Positions 33,701 to 44,761 of a stretch of 64,000 bases of DNA are shown piece after piece. Made by a program: the position numbers and the translations under genes. How positions within the stretch are numbered: position 1 is the stretch's first letter; every line of letters begins with the position of its first letter. Source of the stretch: Platynereis dumerilii (lineage: Eukaryota; Annelida; Polychaeta; Phyllodocida; Nereididae); the NCBI GenBank assembly GCA_026936325.1, contig JAPTHN010000005.1:58891514-58955513 (forward strand), given 5' to 3'. The notes beneath the pieces were generated by a model, which was given only the letters and a program-made list of their open reading frames with translations, did not search any database and was not told where the DNA came from.

Positions 33701-36700
33701 AGCTTGAAATGATATTTTAAATCCCAATGCTCAAGGCCCAGAAAACCATTGTCCCAATTCACCCCATACTTTGGGGTGAATCGGGACAGTCCATTATTTC
33801 CACTATCAATACTCCCTACCTACTTTGAGTGATTTCTACTTGTGAATAAATATTAGAAAACATGTTCAACAGGCCAGAAAAAAAATTTGAGGAGAATCTG
33901 AAATCAATTTCATTGGTAATATGCAGATTTTAAAAAATGTGATAAATGACACAAAACTTATAAACTGCAGTTTTCTTCTAATTTTTCTAGTAATTGATAA
34001 TTCTGGACTAACTTTATTCCAAAAGATGCCACATTCAATATCATTCATCAGAAAGCCACGCCACTACACTCTAACGAAAATTAGTATGGCTATTTTGATT
34101 AATCCTGAAACTTTGTCATGGACCTGGATCTGAACCCAGGACCAAACATACACAATCCCATATCCAGTCTTTATTTATGGTCTCCTAAAAACACATTAGA
34201 CAGATTTTAAAGTTTGCTGCAAGTTTGGTAGCTCTAGTATTTATACTTGAATTGGTACAAGCAAAGTTTTAACCAGCTTGTAAAAAGCCATTCAAGCTGG
34301 GAAAAACTTTGCTATAACTAACAAGCTTTGCCAATTACATTCGAAGAATTATGAGTACTTAAATCTAGCTGTTTGCGGACATCGATGATATCCAAACAGG
34401 AGGTCATCAACAAGTTCTCCCACCTAAGTGTTGTCATCATCCAGACTGTCATCAAAACTCATGCTTCAAAAAATCTCATTTCTTTTTGTAGCTTTTGCTG
34501 CAGCTCATGAAACTGAATGAAATGCCATTACTTGTGCAACACCAAAACCTACAACAGTAGACTTACCTCCATAGTAAATCGGCGACTTGACTGACCTTTT
34601 TCCTGATGAACCTGCACTACCCCAACCTGCAACAGATTTAAGTATAAACGTATAAAATAGTGGTAGATGGTTACATTTCAGTTATTTGCGTTTGACGTTA
34701 TTACAAAATTTTAATGTTTTTGTGTAGTCCATTCCCAAGGGTACACAATGTAATTGTATTTTTATTAGATAATATGCCTGAAATATCTGGTTAAAGTTTA
34801 TTTTATAAAGTCTGATAATTCTAATTACTGACAATCGTTTCAAAGGAGACCAACCTAAGTCTGGCTCGAAAACTGGGTTAATTAGACAACAAAATTATCC
34901 AGGCAATTTTTCTTGGATTATTGTAAATCGGAAACAATGATGGATCAGGTGCACCAGCAAGATAATCAGCCGTTTTAATTTAATAAATGAAACTTATTAC
35001 TCTACTTGAACATGTGTGTTTATTGAGTGCTTTTGTCAATTTTAGTTTAAATGTATCAATAGTGATAGTTGAGTGTCCTACATCTTGTAATGCAGACACA
35101 TTTTCAAATTATACTCTTCTTCTTTCTTTCTGTTAGTAGATCCGTCCCTCCAGGAACCACCTTGTGGATGTAGTAAAAGATTGTTGACCTGTTGGTCTCT
35201 GCATATATGAAGGTTACGAACAAGTCCATTGCAGAGCTTATCAAAATCCATGCACCATGTGCTAAAGCCCCCACAGGTCTCGGGCCCCCTCATGGAGGAG
35301 GGCGGTAACACTAAGGTAATGACCTCTATCGTTAGTGGCCAACATGAGACCTTGCGCATGCTCGGTGTTTCCCCTACCTTACAGGGGAATATCAATGGTC
35401 ATTTCAAATACCACGTTTCAAAACCGAATCGTACGTCAACCGGGTAACCAAGGTGCGCATCCCTCAGCGGGTTACAAGGCTGAGATCGAAAAGTTTGTGA
35501 CTAGAATACCAAGATTACAATGGACAAGGACTTCTTCAGATGACTTGACTGACCCTGACTGCCCCCACATCTGTCAAAGACTGAAAATGTGCTTGTTATA
35601 AAAGGTGTCAAGCTATCACTGGAAGAGCTATCATCTGTTGCTCTCTACGAAACAATTGCAAACCTTTCAACAAGACAGTCGCAAATAGCCTAAGGCACAT
35701 TGCTCCTGAAACCTGGAAACTATAACAAAAAGAGAAATTGACAGTCATCCAAAGTTGCCATTGAACCTTTTAAAAGACAAGGCAAGGCATTATCTTCTCC
35801 AAGGGAAGCAAGACCTGCTGAGACTCTGAACTTAACAATTGGTTTCACAAACATGGGATTCCACAGAACAAACGTCTGCATCACAAGAATGGTTATGAGT
35901 TATTGCTTCTAACATTCAATGACGAAATGGTGCAGAGTTTCTCCTTTCTTTCCCAGTCTAAAACGCTGGGTCAATTGTCAAATGTATGTCCATTTTAGTC
36001 ATACATGCAGAAGGTCAACAATTTGTGCCAATTGTGGTGATTGTGATCATGCTCACACAACCAACAAACCTTGCTCTAAACTTTCACATTGTGTAAATTG
36101 TTCAGGGAACCATCCTGCCTTTAGCCACGAATACAGTCTTCAAGAAGGAAAATGAAATCCTACAACTACGAACTGAAACATGGAGAACTTGGTCCCAGGT
36201 ATATCCGTGATAATGTTGAATTATTGTTCGCTGAGACTCATATTTTTCAACTGCTGAGTCTTTGTCTTGCCTACTGCAAACTTCCCGGGAAAAGGTATTT
36301 TTGAGTTAAGAGGTTTCAGCTTTCAAAGTTTCAGCCAATGTAAGTTAAGATGTTTCAACATTAATCCACAGGAGGGCATAAACCAATGTTTGACATGTGT
36401 TCTTCAAGAATCATATAGGGGGCATACAGTAAATGCCATCTGGTGGTAAAATACACTTTCACTCAAATTTGAGTTGAGAGGTTTTGAGCTTTCACCATCG
36501 ATATCATACAAACTGAAACACAAATATCGTTTCCCAAAGCCAGACGACTTGTAGAGCAGGACACTGACAAAACCTGGCGTAGTAGCAGATTACCCTAGAC
36601 CAGCTATTCATTTGTCACCACAGAGAAGGATTCATATGGACAGGAAGCTGTTCACAGAATCTGATGTCTTAATGAAAACGCCTTTGCTGGTTCAACCAAA

Positions 36701-38329
36701 GACTGAATAATCTGAGAATTGCCCAGGACCAATTGTACACACCTCACCACAGAAGCTCCGACAAAGTCATTCTTCTGATAATTCACAGACAGCGACTTCA
36801 GCCAAATGCAAGGAAAAAAGCTCTAGGTATTATCAGCCGAGAAAGCACCCAATCCAGCAAGACTCAACAGACCACTTGTTACCTCCAAGGGACTAGAGTA
36901 AAACGGCAGGCAGAACAGAACAATCCTCAATTCACAAACTTCTCATCATTTCACAGGATGGCAGCCTGAAAGGTATGTCATCTTATGTTATCTACAAGAC
37001 AATTATATATTGGTCATGATTGGCAAACCACAGTCAGTTAAACAACAACATAATGGCAATATGTTGGACTTAGGGCGGCCAGCGGTCAAGGAAAAGTCAG
37101 GGAAAAGTGAAATTACTTCAAGGTCAGCGAAAAGTCGGGGAATTTTGATATTGGCCAGGGAAAAATGAAATAATGCTAAAAGTCAGGGAAAAGCTAGGGA
37201 TTTCTGATATTCTGATTTACTGCAATGTCCAAAATTGCGTGACTAGTCACCATCTACACAATCGAAGGCTGTAAAGAGAACTCATGCAGCGAAACAATCC
37301 CAAGATAAAAACTGGTCATCTCGTTCAATGAGATTGCTCTATCTAATTATCGGACAGTTTAGGATACTGTATAACTTTGGCACTTTTCATAAAATGTAAC
37401 AAGTGGTATCGGATGATCCCAGACGAGGATGTAAATATTTTGATAATACAGAAACGCTTGAATTGTCGTGGAAATATGGTCAGGAAATTTCATATTTTAG
37501 TCAGGGAAAAGTCATGAACCCCATTCGTGCCAGGAAATTATGCGAATTCAAGAAGATTGCTAATGTACCTGACAACGTGAAACTTCTTAAAGTTTGAGTA
37601 TGTCTCTAAATAGCCCAATCAGGTGCTGATGAGACGTAAAACACAAATACACACACACACATCACATGCTAAATCCGTAATTGTTACTGCTACAATACTT
37701 TTGTATTATATTTTGCAATGTGTGACGTTCTGTTGCTTATAAACCAATCAGATTAACTAAAATGTCATGTATTTGATGGGTCAGGAACCTAAGAAACGCG
37801 TACTAATGAAATCACCTGTAATCATTCAGTTTTTTGAGCTTTCAAAGCCCATCTTCAACATTATATATGTATGACTGGAAATGAAATGTGTGTTTAATAT
37901 CTATTGTATGATGTGTATATTTGATATTCGAAAATTGAATGTATCCATGTAATGCTGAAATAAATATCAATCAATTAGTAAAGGTTATTCACCACGGGAG
38001 AGGGAATATGTGATTTATCACCCGCGGCCTTTAGGCCGAGGTGTGATAAACACATATTCCTGATCCCATGGTGAATAACTGGCTTATACCATGAGACAAA
38101 CACTCAAACAGTCAAACATGAGAGGATAACTGGACAACAAAGAATATGGGAATTATTCCCCTGAAATACTGTAATGTGACTGGCTGACAGAGGTGTCGAA
38201 TGGTATAAATAAAAAAACTGATAAAGACTTACCTAAAGATTGCGTTAACTGTGAGTGACAAACATGAGGGAAGAAGGCAAAAAGCATCATGACACAGACT
38301 GTGAGGTAAACCACCCAAAGCCGCATCAT
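30759..38329 (-). CDS. Neuropeptide precursor, AKH/GnRH-superfamily-like (4 coding exons, 105 aa)
   Basis: Coding exons: 38329-38233, 34626-34567, 31506-31388, 30800-30759. Donors and acceptors are GT/AG and phases join exactly (318 nt including TAA). Residues 1-26 are a signal peptide (MMRLWVVYLTVCVMMLFAFF...HVCHS). Then QLTQSLGWGSAGSS, Gly for amidation, and the dibasic KR: predicted mature pQLTQSLGWGSAGSS-amide. Gln1, Leu2, Thr3, Ser5, Trp8 and Gly9 fall where insect AKHs (pQLTFSxxWG) have them. The rest is an acidic spacer (SVKSPIYYGDDDDYDYD) and a C-terminal peptide with two cysteines (ALCSQ, RYCNRKK), as in many AKH/GnRH-type precursors. Intron 1 splits the Gly7 codon of the hormone. 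The exon containing the ATG has an acceptor 5 bp upstream, so a 5' UTR exon exists; a candidate is at 46822. The precursor structure is seen directly; family membership is inferred. Confidence 0.82.
31163..31368. mobile_element. Palindromic MITE (ACACTGTGA type), copy in peptide-gene intron 3
   Basis: Ends ACACTGTGAAATTTGAAATT and its inverted partner ending TCACAGTGTA, with further paired blocks (GAGTCAGCT, ATTGAGTGACATGG, GTGCAACCA, AGCTCAAA). About 205 bp, almost wholly palindromic. It ends 19 bp from exon 3. Relatives at 40312, 44762 and 51250. Confidence 0.75.
31745..31930. mobile_element. Hairpin element fragment, TGTGATAA type
   Basis: GGTATAAGCCGGTTATTCAC and GGAATATGTGTTTGTCACAC are the reverse complement of the right palindrome arm at 38045-38090. 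One arm only. Confidence 0.55.
32629..32651 (+). repeat. (GTCT)n microsatellite
   Basis: About six GTCT units. A shorter run occurs at 31733. Confidence 0.9.
32761..33432. mobile_element. PIF/Harbinger-like MITE in peptide-gene intron 2
   Basis: Perfect 30-bp terminal inverted repeats starting TGCTAAGATCTCACGGCACG and ending with its complement, flanked by TTA on both sides (32758-32760 and 33433-33435). A 3-bp TTA duplication is typical of PIF/Harbinger. The interior has repeated GGCGGGAT and GACGGGATGTCAAA motifs. The long minus-strand frame across it is a shadow. Confidence 0.8.
33575..33800. repeat. Repeat with inverted GGGGTGAA/TTCACCCC blocks
   Basis: ATGGGGTGAAATGGGACAG near 33583 and CCCAATTCACCCCATACTTT then GGGGTGAATCGGGACAGTCC near 33750-33795 form partial inverted and direct copies. 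Looks like the ends of a small non-autonomous element. Boundaries unclear. Confidence 0.4.
35130..36210 (+). pseudogene. LINE ORF1 relic with CCHC zinc knuckles (Jockey/I-like)
   Basis: The best piece is 35940-36160: NCQMYVHFSHTCRRSTICAN, CANCGDCDHAHTTNKPC and HCVNCSGNHPAFSHE, matching the paired zinc knuckles of ORF1 in Jockey/I-type LINEs. It is followed by NEILQLRTE in another frame, where such proteins usually have EKEI-x-RTE. Upstream pieces (VLVIKGVKLSLEELSSVALY, about 35589) fit the ORF1 region before the knuckles. Several stops and shifts separate the pieces. It lies in intron 1 of the peptide gene, opposite strand. No RT part found after it. Confidence 0.6.
36210..37980. other. Peptide-gene intron 1, no further gene seen
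   Basis: AT-rich. Contains a patch of repeated AGGGAAAAGTCA-like words (37090-37200, 37500) and, at 37720-37835, a block (AACCAATCAGATTA, AATGAAATCACCTGTAAT) also found at 50470-50610. No coding exon recognised. Confidence 0.4.
37982..38206. mobile_element. Hairpin-ended element, TGTGATAA type, beside the signal-peptide exon
   Basis: A 95-bp palindrome (37985-38079): TTATTCACCACGGGAGAGGG, ATTTATCAC, centre CCGCGGCCTTTAGGCCGAGG, then TGTGATAAACACATATTCC and CATGGTGAATAA. Followed by a conserved tail ending AGGTGTCGAATGGTATAAAT, about 25 bp from the donor of coding exon 1. A second copy, with the palindrome partly lost, is at 47125-47340. Confidence 0.65.
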
Positions 38330-38639
38330 AAGATCTGAAATAAAGTGTGATAAAATATAGTATGATATTATTTTATATGTATAATCTCCCATGCTCGTGG
38401 CAGACAACAATATTCTAATGAAAGGCATCAGATAATATGAAAAAAACAACAACAACAATTATCTGTCTAACAATTCGCAATAACCTTAAAGAACAGTGAC
38501 AATTAAGAAAAGACAAAGTAACACATCTGAAGAAATAGCTTAAACTGTGTTTCTTCAAACATATTTTTGTAATTATTGTGTTTACATTAGATAATGATAC
38601 AGACTCATTTTGCGGCTGTTTTCATGATTGTAGACGTTC

Positions 38640-38835
38640 AGCCTAAATGTGCTCTTTTTTTCTAGGATATTTGTTCTTTAGGAAAAGTGACATAAATAAA
38701 GGCACATTCAGGCGCAGTGTCTGTAGGAATCAAAAAGATAAAAATCAGAAAAAAAGAATCATGTAAAAACCCAATATCTGATAAAATGTCACTTTTCCCT
38801 ATAGAATACATGTCCCAGAAAAAAAAACACATTCA
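38640..38835. repeat. Decayed palindrome related to the centre of the 11.7-kb foldback element
   Basis: TTTTTCTAGGATATTTGTTC then GGAAAAGTGACAT at the left; GTCACTTTTCCCTATAGAAT and CCCAGAAAAAAA at the right. The same arms as at 12548-12625, with a different middle. Confidence 0.6.
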
Positions 38836-38839
38836 GGTT

Positions 38840-39435
38840 GGATATCTAAGAATTTTATGAAAATGGGCTGTGAGAAACACAATCTCAAAAAATGAATTTG
38901 AAGAAGAACAGTCTGCATATCGTATTCATTCATTCATCAACTTCTCTGACCTCAACTACCATTCACATTTCAGTCAGTGCTTACGATTAGATTCCTTGTC
39001 TCGAATACTTGCAAAACAAGTCGTAAACACTTGATTGTTACAAATTGCTCAGGAAGGCAGTCCCTTGGATGACAAGCAATGGCTAAGTTTAACCTCTGGC
39101 TTATACATTAATAATGAGAACTTGGCTAAATTAGCCTTCCATGTGAGCTGCATGCAACTTAATGGTGACAATTTTATAGTGTTGTTACATCTACTATTAA
39201 ATTTTGTTAGCCTGGGTTCGAGTTGTAGACTGTAGATGGTGATCTGTTACTAAAGATATTTGTCTTGCAATCTGTCCTAAGGTCCTAAACCATTGTTACC
39301 ATTCAATGACTGGAACAAAGCAATTTGGCAGATGTAAGTGACATTATGTACAGTAGGGCACTTTTTGACACAGAAAGGGTCTTGAATGAAAATTTAGGCC
39401 TATTTATAATTTAAATCAGAATAAAAAGTTGACTT
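38840..39435. other. No gene or clear repeat seen
   Basis: AT-rich sequence upstream of the peptide gene. The only open frame (39035-39235, plus) has no recognisable features. Confidence 0.4.
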
Positions 39436-39439
39436 AAGT

Positions 39440-39620
39440 ATTGGTTAGACACCGATTTGGGGGATTCTAACATGCATTTTGTCTGTTAGGTCCTGTTTGC
39501 TGTTTTGTTAACAGTGTTAATCCTTAGCCGGGCGCTAACATGCAAAATTGTCAGTTAGATACCAGCTTTTCCAATACTATACGTATATTGGTGATGTCTA
39601 ATGTAATTATAGTTGAATCC
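39440..39620. mobile_element. Relative of the RDH-A intron 4 MITE
   Basis: Shares GGTTAGACACCGATTTGG, TTCTAACATGCATTTTGTC, AATCCTTAGC, GGCGCTAACA and CAGTTAGATACCAGCTTTTCC with 9440-9745, but lacks the inner foldback part, so it is a shorter version. Confidence 0.6.
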
Positions 39621-40311
39621 CACAGAATACTGCTGCTCCACCTATCGTACTCCACATAACTAAACAGTTCAGCAAAAATATCCCAGCTGGTGGCTCCCCA
39701 GCTTGGTCAAATTGTTCATATGCATTGGAAAAGCCACAGACTTTTGAAAACAGGGGTAGGCTCACTCGAAGGCTGCTGGCTCATCCAGGAATAATGGCAC
39801 TATACTGTAAATACACACATTTTGGGTCATATACAGGCCTATAATTCAATTCAACTTTCATAAAAATCGGAGAAGGAATCTTTGAGATATTCAAGTTTAT
39901 TTTAAGGGGGACTTATTTTTGGTGAACTGTTTTTCATAATTTTCTCATATTGTACAATGTACACCACGTAGCTCTCAAAAAACCACGGTAACCTCCTTCA
40001 AAAACTTGTTTTTCAATAAAGTGTATTTTCAGCTATTCCTTTAATTTTTCATAAATATCTCTTGGATATTGTTCAAGTGATGCTGCTTTTCCTTATAAAT
40101 TCCACTTTTTTTTAGTATTCTACTGTATGTTTTAATGTAATGACACAAGATTCTGAAAAGATCATAGTTGGAAAATTATGTTGGATAGCCCGCCTATTTT
40201 TTTTACGTTTGAAAGCTTTATTTTTGAAGAACTTTTTGGCAAAGTGTCATGAATATCTCATGGATTTTAGATTTCTTGCAAAGTGTGGGATTCAACTTTA
40301 AACAACAATGT

Positions 40312-40520
40312 AGATCTAAAATTTCAATTTTGAGTCAACTTAGGTGACTGAGTGAGATGGTTGCAAATTCCTTTGAGCTAACATAGCTTGTTGTTTTAAG
40401 TTGTGAAAACAGACATATTAACTTATCTGAAAACAATAAGCTATGTCAGCTCAAACAAATTGTGCAACCATGTCACTTACTCTTCTAAGCTGACTCAAAA
40501 AACTTCTATAGTGAAGGAGC
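40312..40520. mobile_element. Palindromic MITE (ACACTGTGA type), second copy
   Basis: GAGTCAACTTAGGTGACTGA...GAGCTAACATAGCTTG and CAAGCTATGT-type arms returning to AAGCTGACTCAAAA. Same layout as 31163-31368, with weaker ends. Confidence 0.65.
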
Positions 40521-40660
40521 CTTCACAAAGTTCTGACCAATTTTTTCTTGGACTTGAAAAATGTTAATGAATTTTTTCACAAAGAAAATTTCAGTAAACA
40601 CCGTGTCTGGAGACAGCAGAGAAAGTGTACAGTGATGTAGTGATCCCAAAAGCAGATTAG

Positions 40661-41611
40661 AGTAGGGGAAGCTTGGGAGAGTTGGGCCGCAGGGAGGGTT
40701 GGGCCACCCTGATTTTTGAGGAAACTACAAATTTTTTGAGAAAGCTGCTGCAACCAAAATTTTATAAAAATAAAAATCTTTCAATGGATGTGACATTTCT
40801 GGCTAATTTGCTTGTCACCATCTTTAGAGAGAAGAAAATACAAATTTGGATGAAAAAAGGAAAAACTGAGCCATGTTATGAGTTTTTAATTTTCTGTCAG
40901 ACAACAAGGACTGAGAAAATTTTCTATGGCATGCTTGGTAGGCTTGACTATTCAGTTGTTATTAACATATTTTGGAAAATTATCAGACAACCGGTTTTGT
41001 CATAATTGGGATTTAGAGAAAAATGGTCGAATGGGGGAGAGTTGGGACAGTGCCAATACTCTCCCCACCTGTGTTGCATTTACCCAGATTTATTTTTATT
41101 AAGACAGAAGAACTTGTCTAGAGCAATTTTCAACAGAGATTGAATATTTTTAGGCCTTAATAATTATTCAAGGTCAAATAAAATTAGATGTCAGGAAATC
41201 TAGATGGGGAGAGTTGGGCCATCAGGCCGAGGCTTAAGTCTGACAGCAAACTAGAGTTGCGAGAGGCCTCAATTCAGGTTTAATGACTTCTATGATCACC
41301 ACACTACAGGTTAAAAATATTATGGCCTCAAGTACAGCTTTACCGAACTTTATATATTGCAATGGCCCAAGTCTCCCCCCTGATTGGCCCAAGTCTCCCA
41401 CTTGATGGGGAGAGTTGGGCCAAATTTTTTCCAATTTTCATAGGGCTGTAGCTCATATGTTCTTGGGAAAATATCAATGCAAACCTGAAAATAGTTTTCT
41501 TAAATATTTCAAGATACAATACATGCATTAAGCATGTTTATGTAATCGTTACTGTTAGCAGGAGGTGCAAGAAAGTGAAAAGTGGCCCAACTCTCCCAAG
41601 CTTCCCCTACT
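40661..41611. mobile_element. TIR element with internal GGGGAGAGTTGGGCC repeats
   Basis: 28-bp terminal inverted repeats AGTAGGGGAAGCTTGGGAGA.. at 40661 and ..TCTCCCAAGCTTCCCCTACT ending 41611. The motif GGGAGAGTTGGG(CC/AC) recurs inside near 41033, 41204 and 41407, with inverted CCCAAGTCTCCC at 41367 and 41389. 951 bp. The open frames within show no transposase motifs. Superfamily not assigned. Confidence 0.8.
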
Positions 41612-42528
41612 TGTAGTACTATTCTACTGCACATCATATCGTGTTTATTTTAAAACGACATGTCAACTTTCCTACAAGTAATCTGTTCTGATCTTGTCAC
41701 ATTTACGTCTGAGGTGGTGTTATTAGATCTTTTTGATGTAATAAAAGAAAAAGAAATACACTGTGATACAGGCTCTAAATTAGGCACCTCCTTTTCATCA
41801 TTTTATTTTCCCTGTAAGCTGACAGACTTCTCTGATATATCTTGAAGTATTGTCTGTATTTCTGAGTTGCTAGTACTGTTTAAGACTATTTTCCTGTCAC
41901 TTCTTTAGCCCCCTGTCAGATGAGTGACCACATGAAATGTGAAATTTTACCTGCTCTTCGTGTTATTATCCTTCGAGAAAGTATGTAGAATTTGAAAAAT
42001 ATAGCAAAATTGGTATGTGACCTCACACTGACAAGGCATGTTGATTGGCTGAGGTGTGGGGTGTGATGTGGTGTTGGCACATGATGTGGTGTACAGAATG
42101 GCCATAATATATGGTATGATACGACATAGTATGGAAGTGCTATGAAACATAACTGAGTAAAAGAAGAAGATTACAAGCTTTGTGAATCAATAAACAACTG
42201 TGGCTCATAAACTGCCTAATCTTAAATGTTGTTTACTGTTGCTGCCAGTGGCACGGCTAGGGTGTCTCAAGAAGGGGATACACATTTGCACAATTTTTGA
42301 TGGATGGACTCCTGGGGAAAGGAGGGAGGATCGACTCTGTGATCACTATATTAAAATCATGGGCAATCTTTTTTGTGTGCCCTTGGTTCAACTTCGGGGG
42401 TCATGCCTCCCCCCCCCCCCCTCAGGCCAACGATTAACATGCCCCCCCCTCCCTTGTCAATTCTAGATGTGCCACTGCTGGCCACAACTTAAGGTGTTTT
42501 TCTTTTTTACACACATGGCATGAAATCA
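41612..42528. other. No gene seen; C-rich tract
   Basis: AT-rich apart from a C-rich tract at 42408-42465 with CCTCCCCCCCC-type runs. No convincing exon. Confidence 0.4.
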
Positions 42529-42530
42529 TA

Positions 42531-43863
42531 TGAGCAGCGTTCAGAAAGTTCTGACCAATTTTTTTCTGAGAGATACTTATATTTAAGCTAGAGTCTTCAA
42601 ATTTTCAAGAATACATCTTCATAATAATAATAATAATATGGATTTATATAGCGCTAATTTCAGTAAACTGCTCATCAGCGCTTTTTCAGATCAAATCAAT
42701 TGTAGGAATTCTGGAACAAATGGGTTTTTAGATTCTTCTTGAAGCTTTCTAGTGTTCGTGCAGTTCTCACTCTATCAGGCAAAGCGTTCCAGAGTTTTGG
42801 TGCTGCATAGGAAAATGTTCGATCTTCAAACTTATTTTTGTTGCATGGAGCAGGTTCTGCTAACAGCAGTTTGTCGTTGCTTCTCAGGTTGTGTTCTCGT
42901 TGAGATTTTACTTGAATAAGTTCTTGGATGTATTGTGGTGCCTGGTTGTTCATTGCCTTCATCTTGAGGTATAATCGAAAAAAAGACCAAGCACCTTTAG
43001 TGTAAAATATGTTTTAAGTTGTTATTTTATTGCAATGGAAATGGCAACTTGGGAACCCAGTGCAGATAATTTTTCTAGTGTTTTCCCTGAAATCTGTGGT
43101 AATATTATGTTGAAAAGGACTACAGACCTATGCAGGGCTTACTGAAAATTTTGATAATCATTTTATGGCATCACGATGTAGTTTTGTGCCAATCCAGTGT
43201 GTAGCCATCTAAACCTAATTTTTGCACTGTAAAGAGTGATTTTGGATGAGCATTTGACATGGGCCCGAAACTGATCAGAGAGCTTCAATCAAATTGTGTG
43301 TTCTCACAGGACAGAATGATACACAAACCCAGGATCTCGCCAGGGCAGCATTTCAAAATACCTCAATGACGATTTAGCACCATGTGACTTCTGTTTATTC
43401 CCTAATCTAGAAGATGAGCAGAGGGGTGAAAGATATTCTACGAATCAGGACATGTGGCATGGCATTTCTTCGGATTTTCTAAGTTAGGGCTATGAAAATT
43501 GCTTCACCATGTGGATTGAAAGGATGCAAAAATGTGTTGGTTGCCATGGAGAGTTCTTTGAAAAATTGTGAAGCTGTTGATGAACATCTATGTTCACAAT
43601 TAAATGCTTATATGCCATAAATTTTATGACGGTATACAGAGCTAAATTGTTGAGTTTTGTTTTAAAAATGTAGCTGCGCTGCCTTACCTAAGTTGTCGTT
43701 TCCATGCGCAACAGAAAAGTAAGTTAAACATTGGCCACGGATGTAACTTTTTTTTTAATCAATGGCCATACACCTAAATTTTGAACTCTGAAAATTTTAT
43801 TCAAGTATGTCAAAGATAAAGGTCTGCTTCAAAAATTGGTCACAACTTCCTGAACACACCTCC
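42531..43863 (+). mobile_element. Decayed mariner-like transposon with a nested LINE tail
   Basis: Ends TGAGCAGCGTTCAGAAAGTT and the inverted partner ..CTTCCTGAACACACCTCC share GTTCAG-AAGTT-TGACCAATTTTT and are flanked by TA. On the plus strand at 43375-43570 the transposase C-terminus is readable: DLAPCDFCLFPNLEDEQRGE, then WIERMQKCVGCHGEFFEK, the usual mariner DLAPCDFFLFP and RW-KC---GDYFE blocks. The upstream transposase is degraded and interrupted by the LINE tail at 42620-42965. Confidence 0.7.
42620..42965 (-). mobile_element. 5'-truncated CR1/L2-like LINE, 3' end only
   Basis: The minus-strand frame (42962-42696) reads MNNQAPQYIQELI, LRSNDKLLLAEPA, FEDRTFSYAAPKLWNALPDR, TLESFKKNLKTHLF-: the RT C-terminus of this clade. 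It ends with an AGCGCTATATAAATCC box and an (ATT)n tail at 42620-42650. Related tails lie at 45060 and 55046. Confidence 0.85.
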
Positions 43864-44211
43864 TATGCTGGTATACCACCTCAAATATTTGATATGACAT
43901 CCTATGCAGAGTGAACCATGATGGGCTGAGCAACCTGCGACCTCACATAGAACGCCTGATATCCAATGCTAACCTATGGGAACTGCCATATGATGTCACA
44001 CTTCCGTATTACAAGAAAAAAAATCACTTTTTCTGACCTGTCTGGAAGGATAGTAAATCCATTTTGAAACAACAAAATGTTTTTAAAAGGTTGTTTGGGT
44101 TAAAACTGATAAAATTCAGAGAATACGTACATTTTACGAAATATACTAACAATGGGGTTTCCATGAATTTTCCTATCATTTACAGTCTGTCACGTTGATG
44201 TAGAAAAATGA

Positions 44212-44516
44212 GGACCAGTTCACTGTGAAAAATGCACTTTGTGACTCATGATAGCCGAAGAAGTGTCATCTTCTGTACTTTCAACATAACATGGGAAACA
44301 TAGAGGCTGCTTGATTAGTCATGATCAAGAGAAGGCCATTTGATTTTTGTCACAACTGATTTTAAAGTAAAAATCAGATGCATAATCCTTTTGTTTTCTT
44401 GTCACCAACAAGCGAGATTAGTCCCCAAATTAAAATTGAAAGTATTGGGTATGATCATGACAAATCATATGCATGATGACGCACAAAGTGCAATTTTCAC
44501 AGTGTGCACCGTGTCC
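44212..44516. mobile_element. TIR MITE, uninterrupted copy
   Basis: Left GGACCAGTTCACTGTGAAAA and right the complement of GGACACGGTGCACACTGTGA; both continue into GCACTTTGTG. About 305 bp. The second copy at 60516-61438 carries another element inside, and this copy supplies the empty site (ATCAAGAGAAGGCCATTT). Confidence 0.7.
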
Positions 44517-44761
44517 ACTCTTTTTTTTTTATATCAAAGTGACGGACTTTAAGGTATTACATCAGCTTGCAAAAGCAGATCGAGTCACAGGTGCTTCATG
44601 AAAGATAACGTTTAGTATGCCATGGAGACAATTTTTCTCTTTGATTGACCAGGGCAATCCTTCTTGAAGTGTGAATCAGTCATCCCCCTAATTTATGTGG
44701 GATATGTTTAAAACTAAGGATTCCAAGTACATTTAGTACAATCTAAGAAAAAAATAAGCAA

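Noticed and set aside
38153-38458. 101-codon minus-strand frame as a complete protein
   Set aside because: It is the signal-peptide exon of the peptide gene extended into both flanking introns; acceptor, donor and phase support the short exon.
40673-41005. 110-codon frame inside the 40661 element
   Set aside because: No transposase or other motif; low-complexity Lys/Phe/Ile-rich AT sequence.
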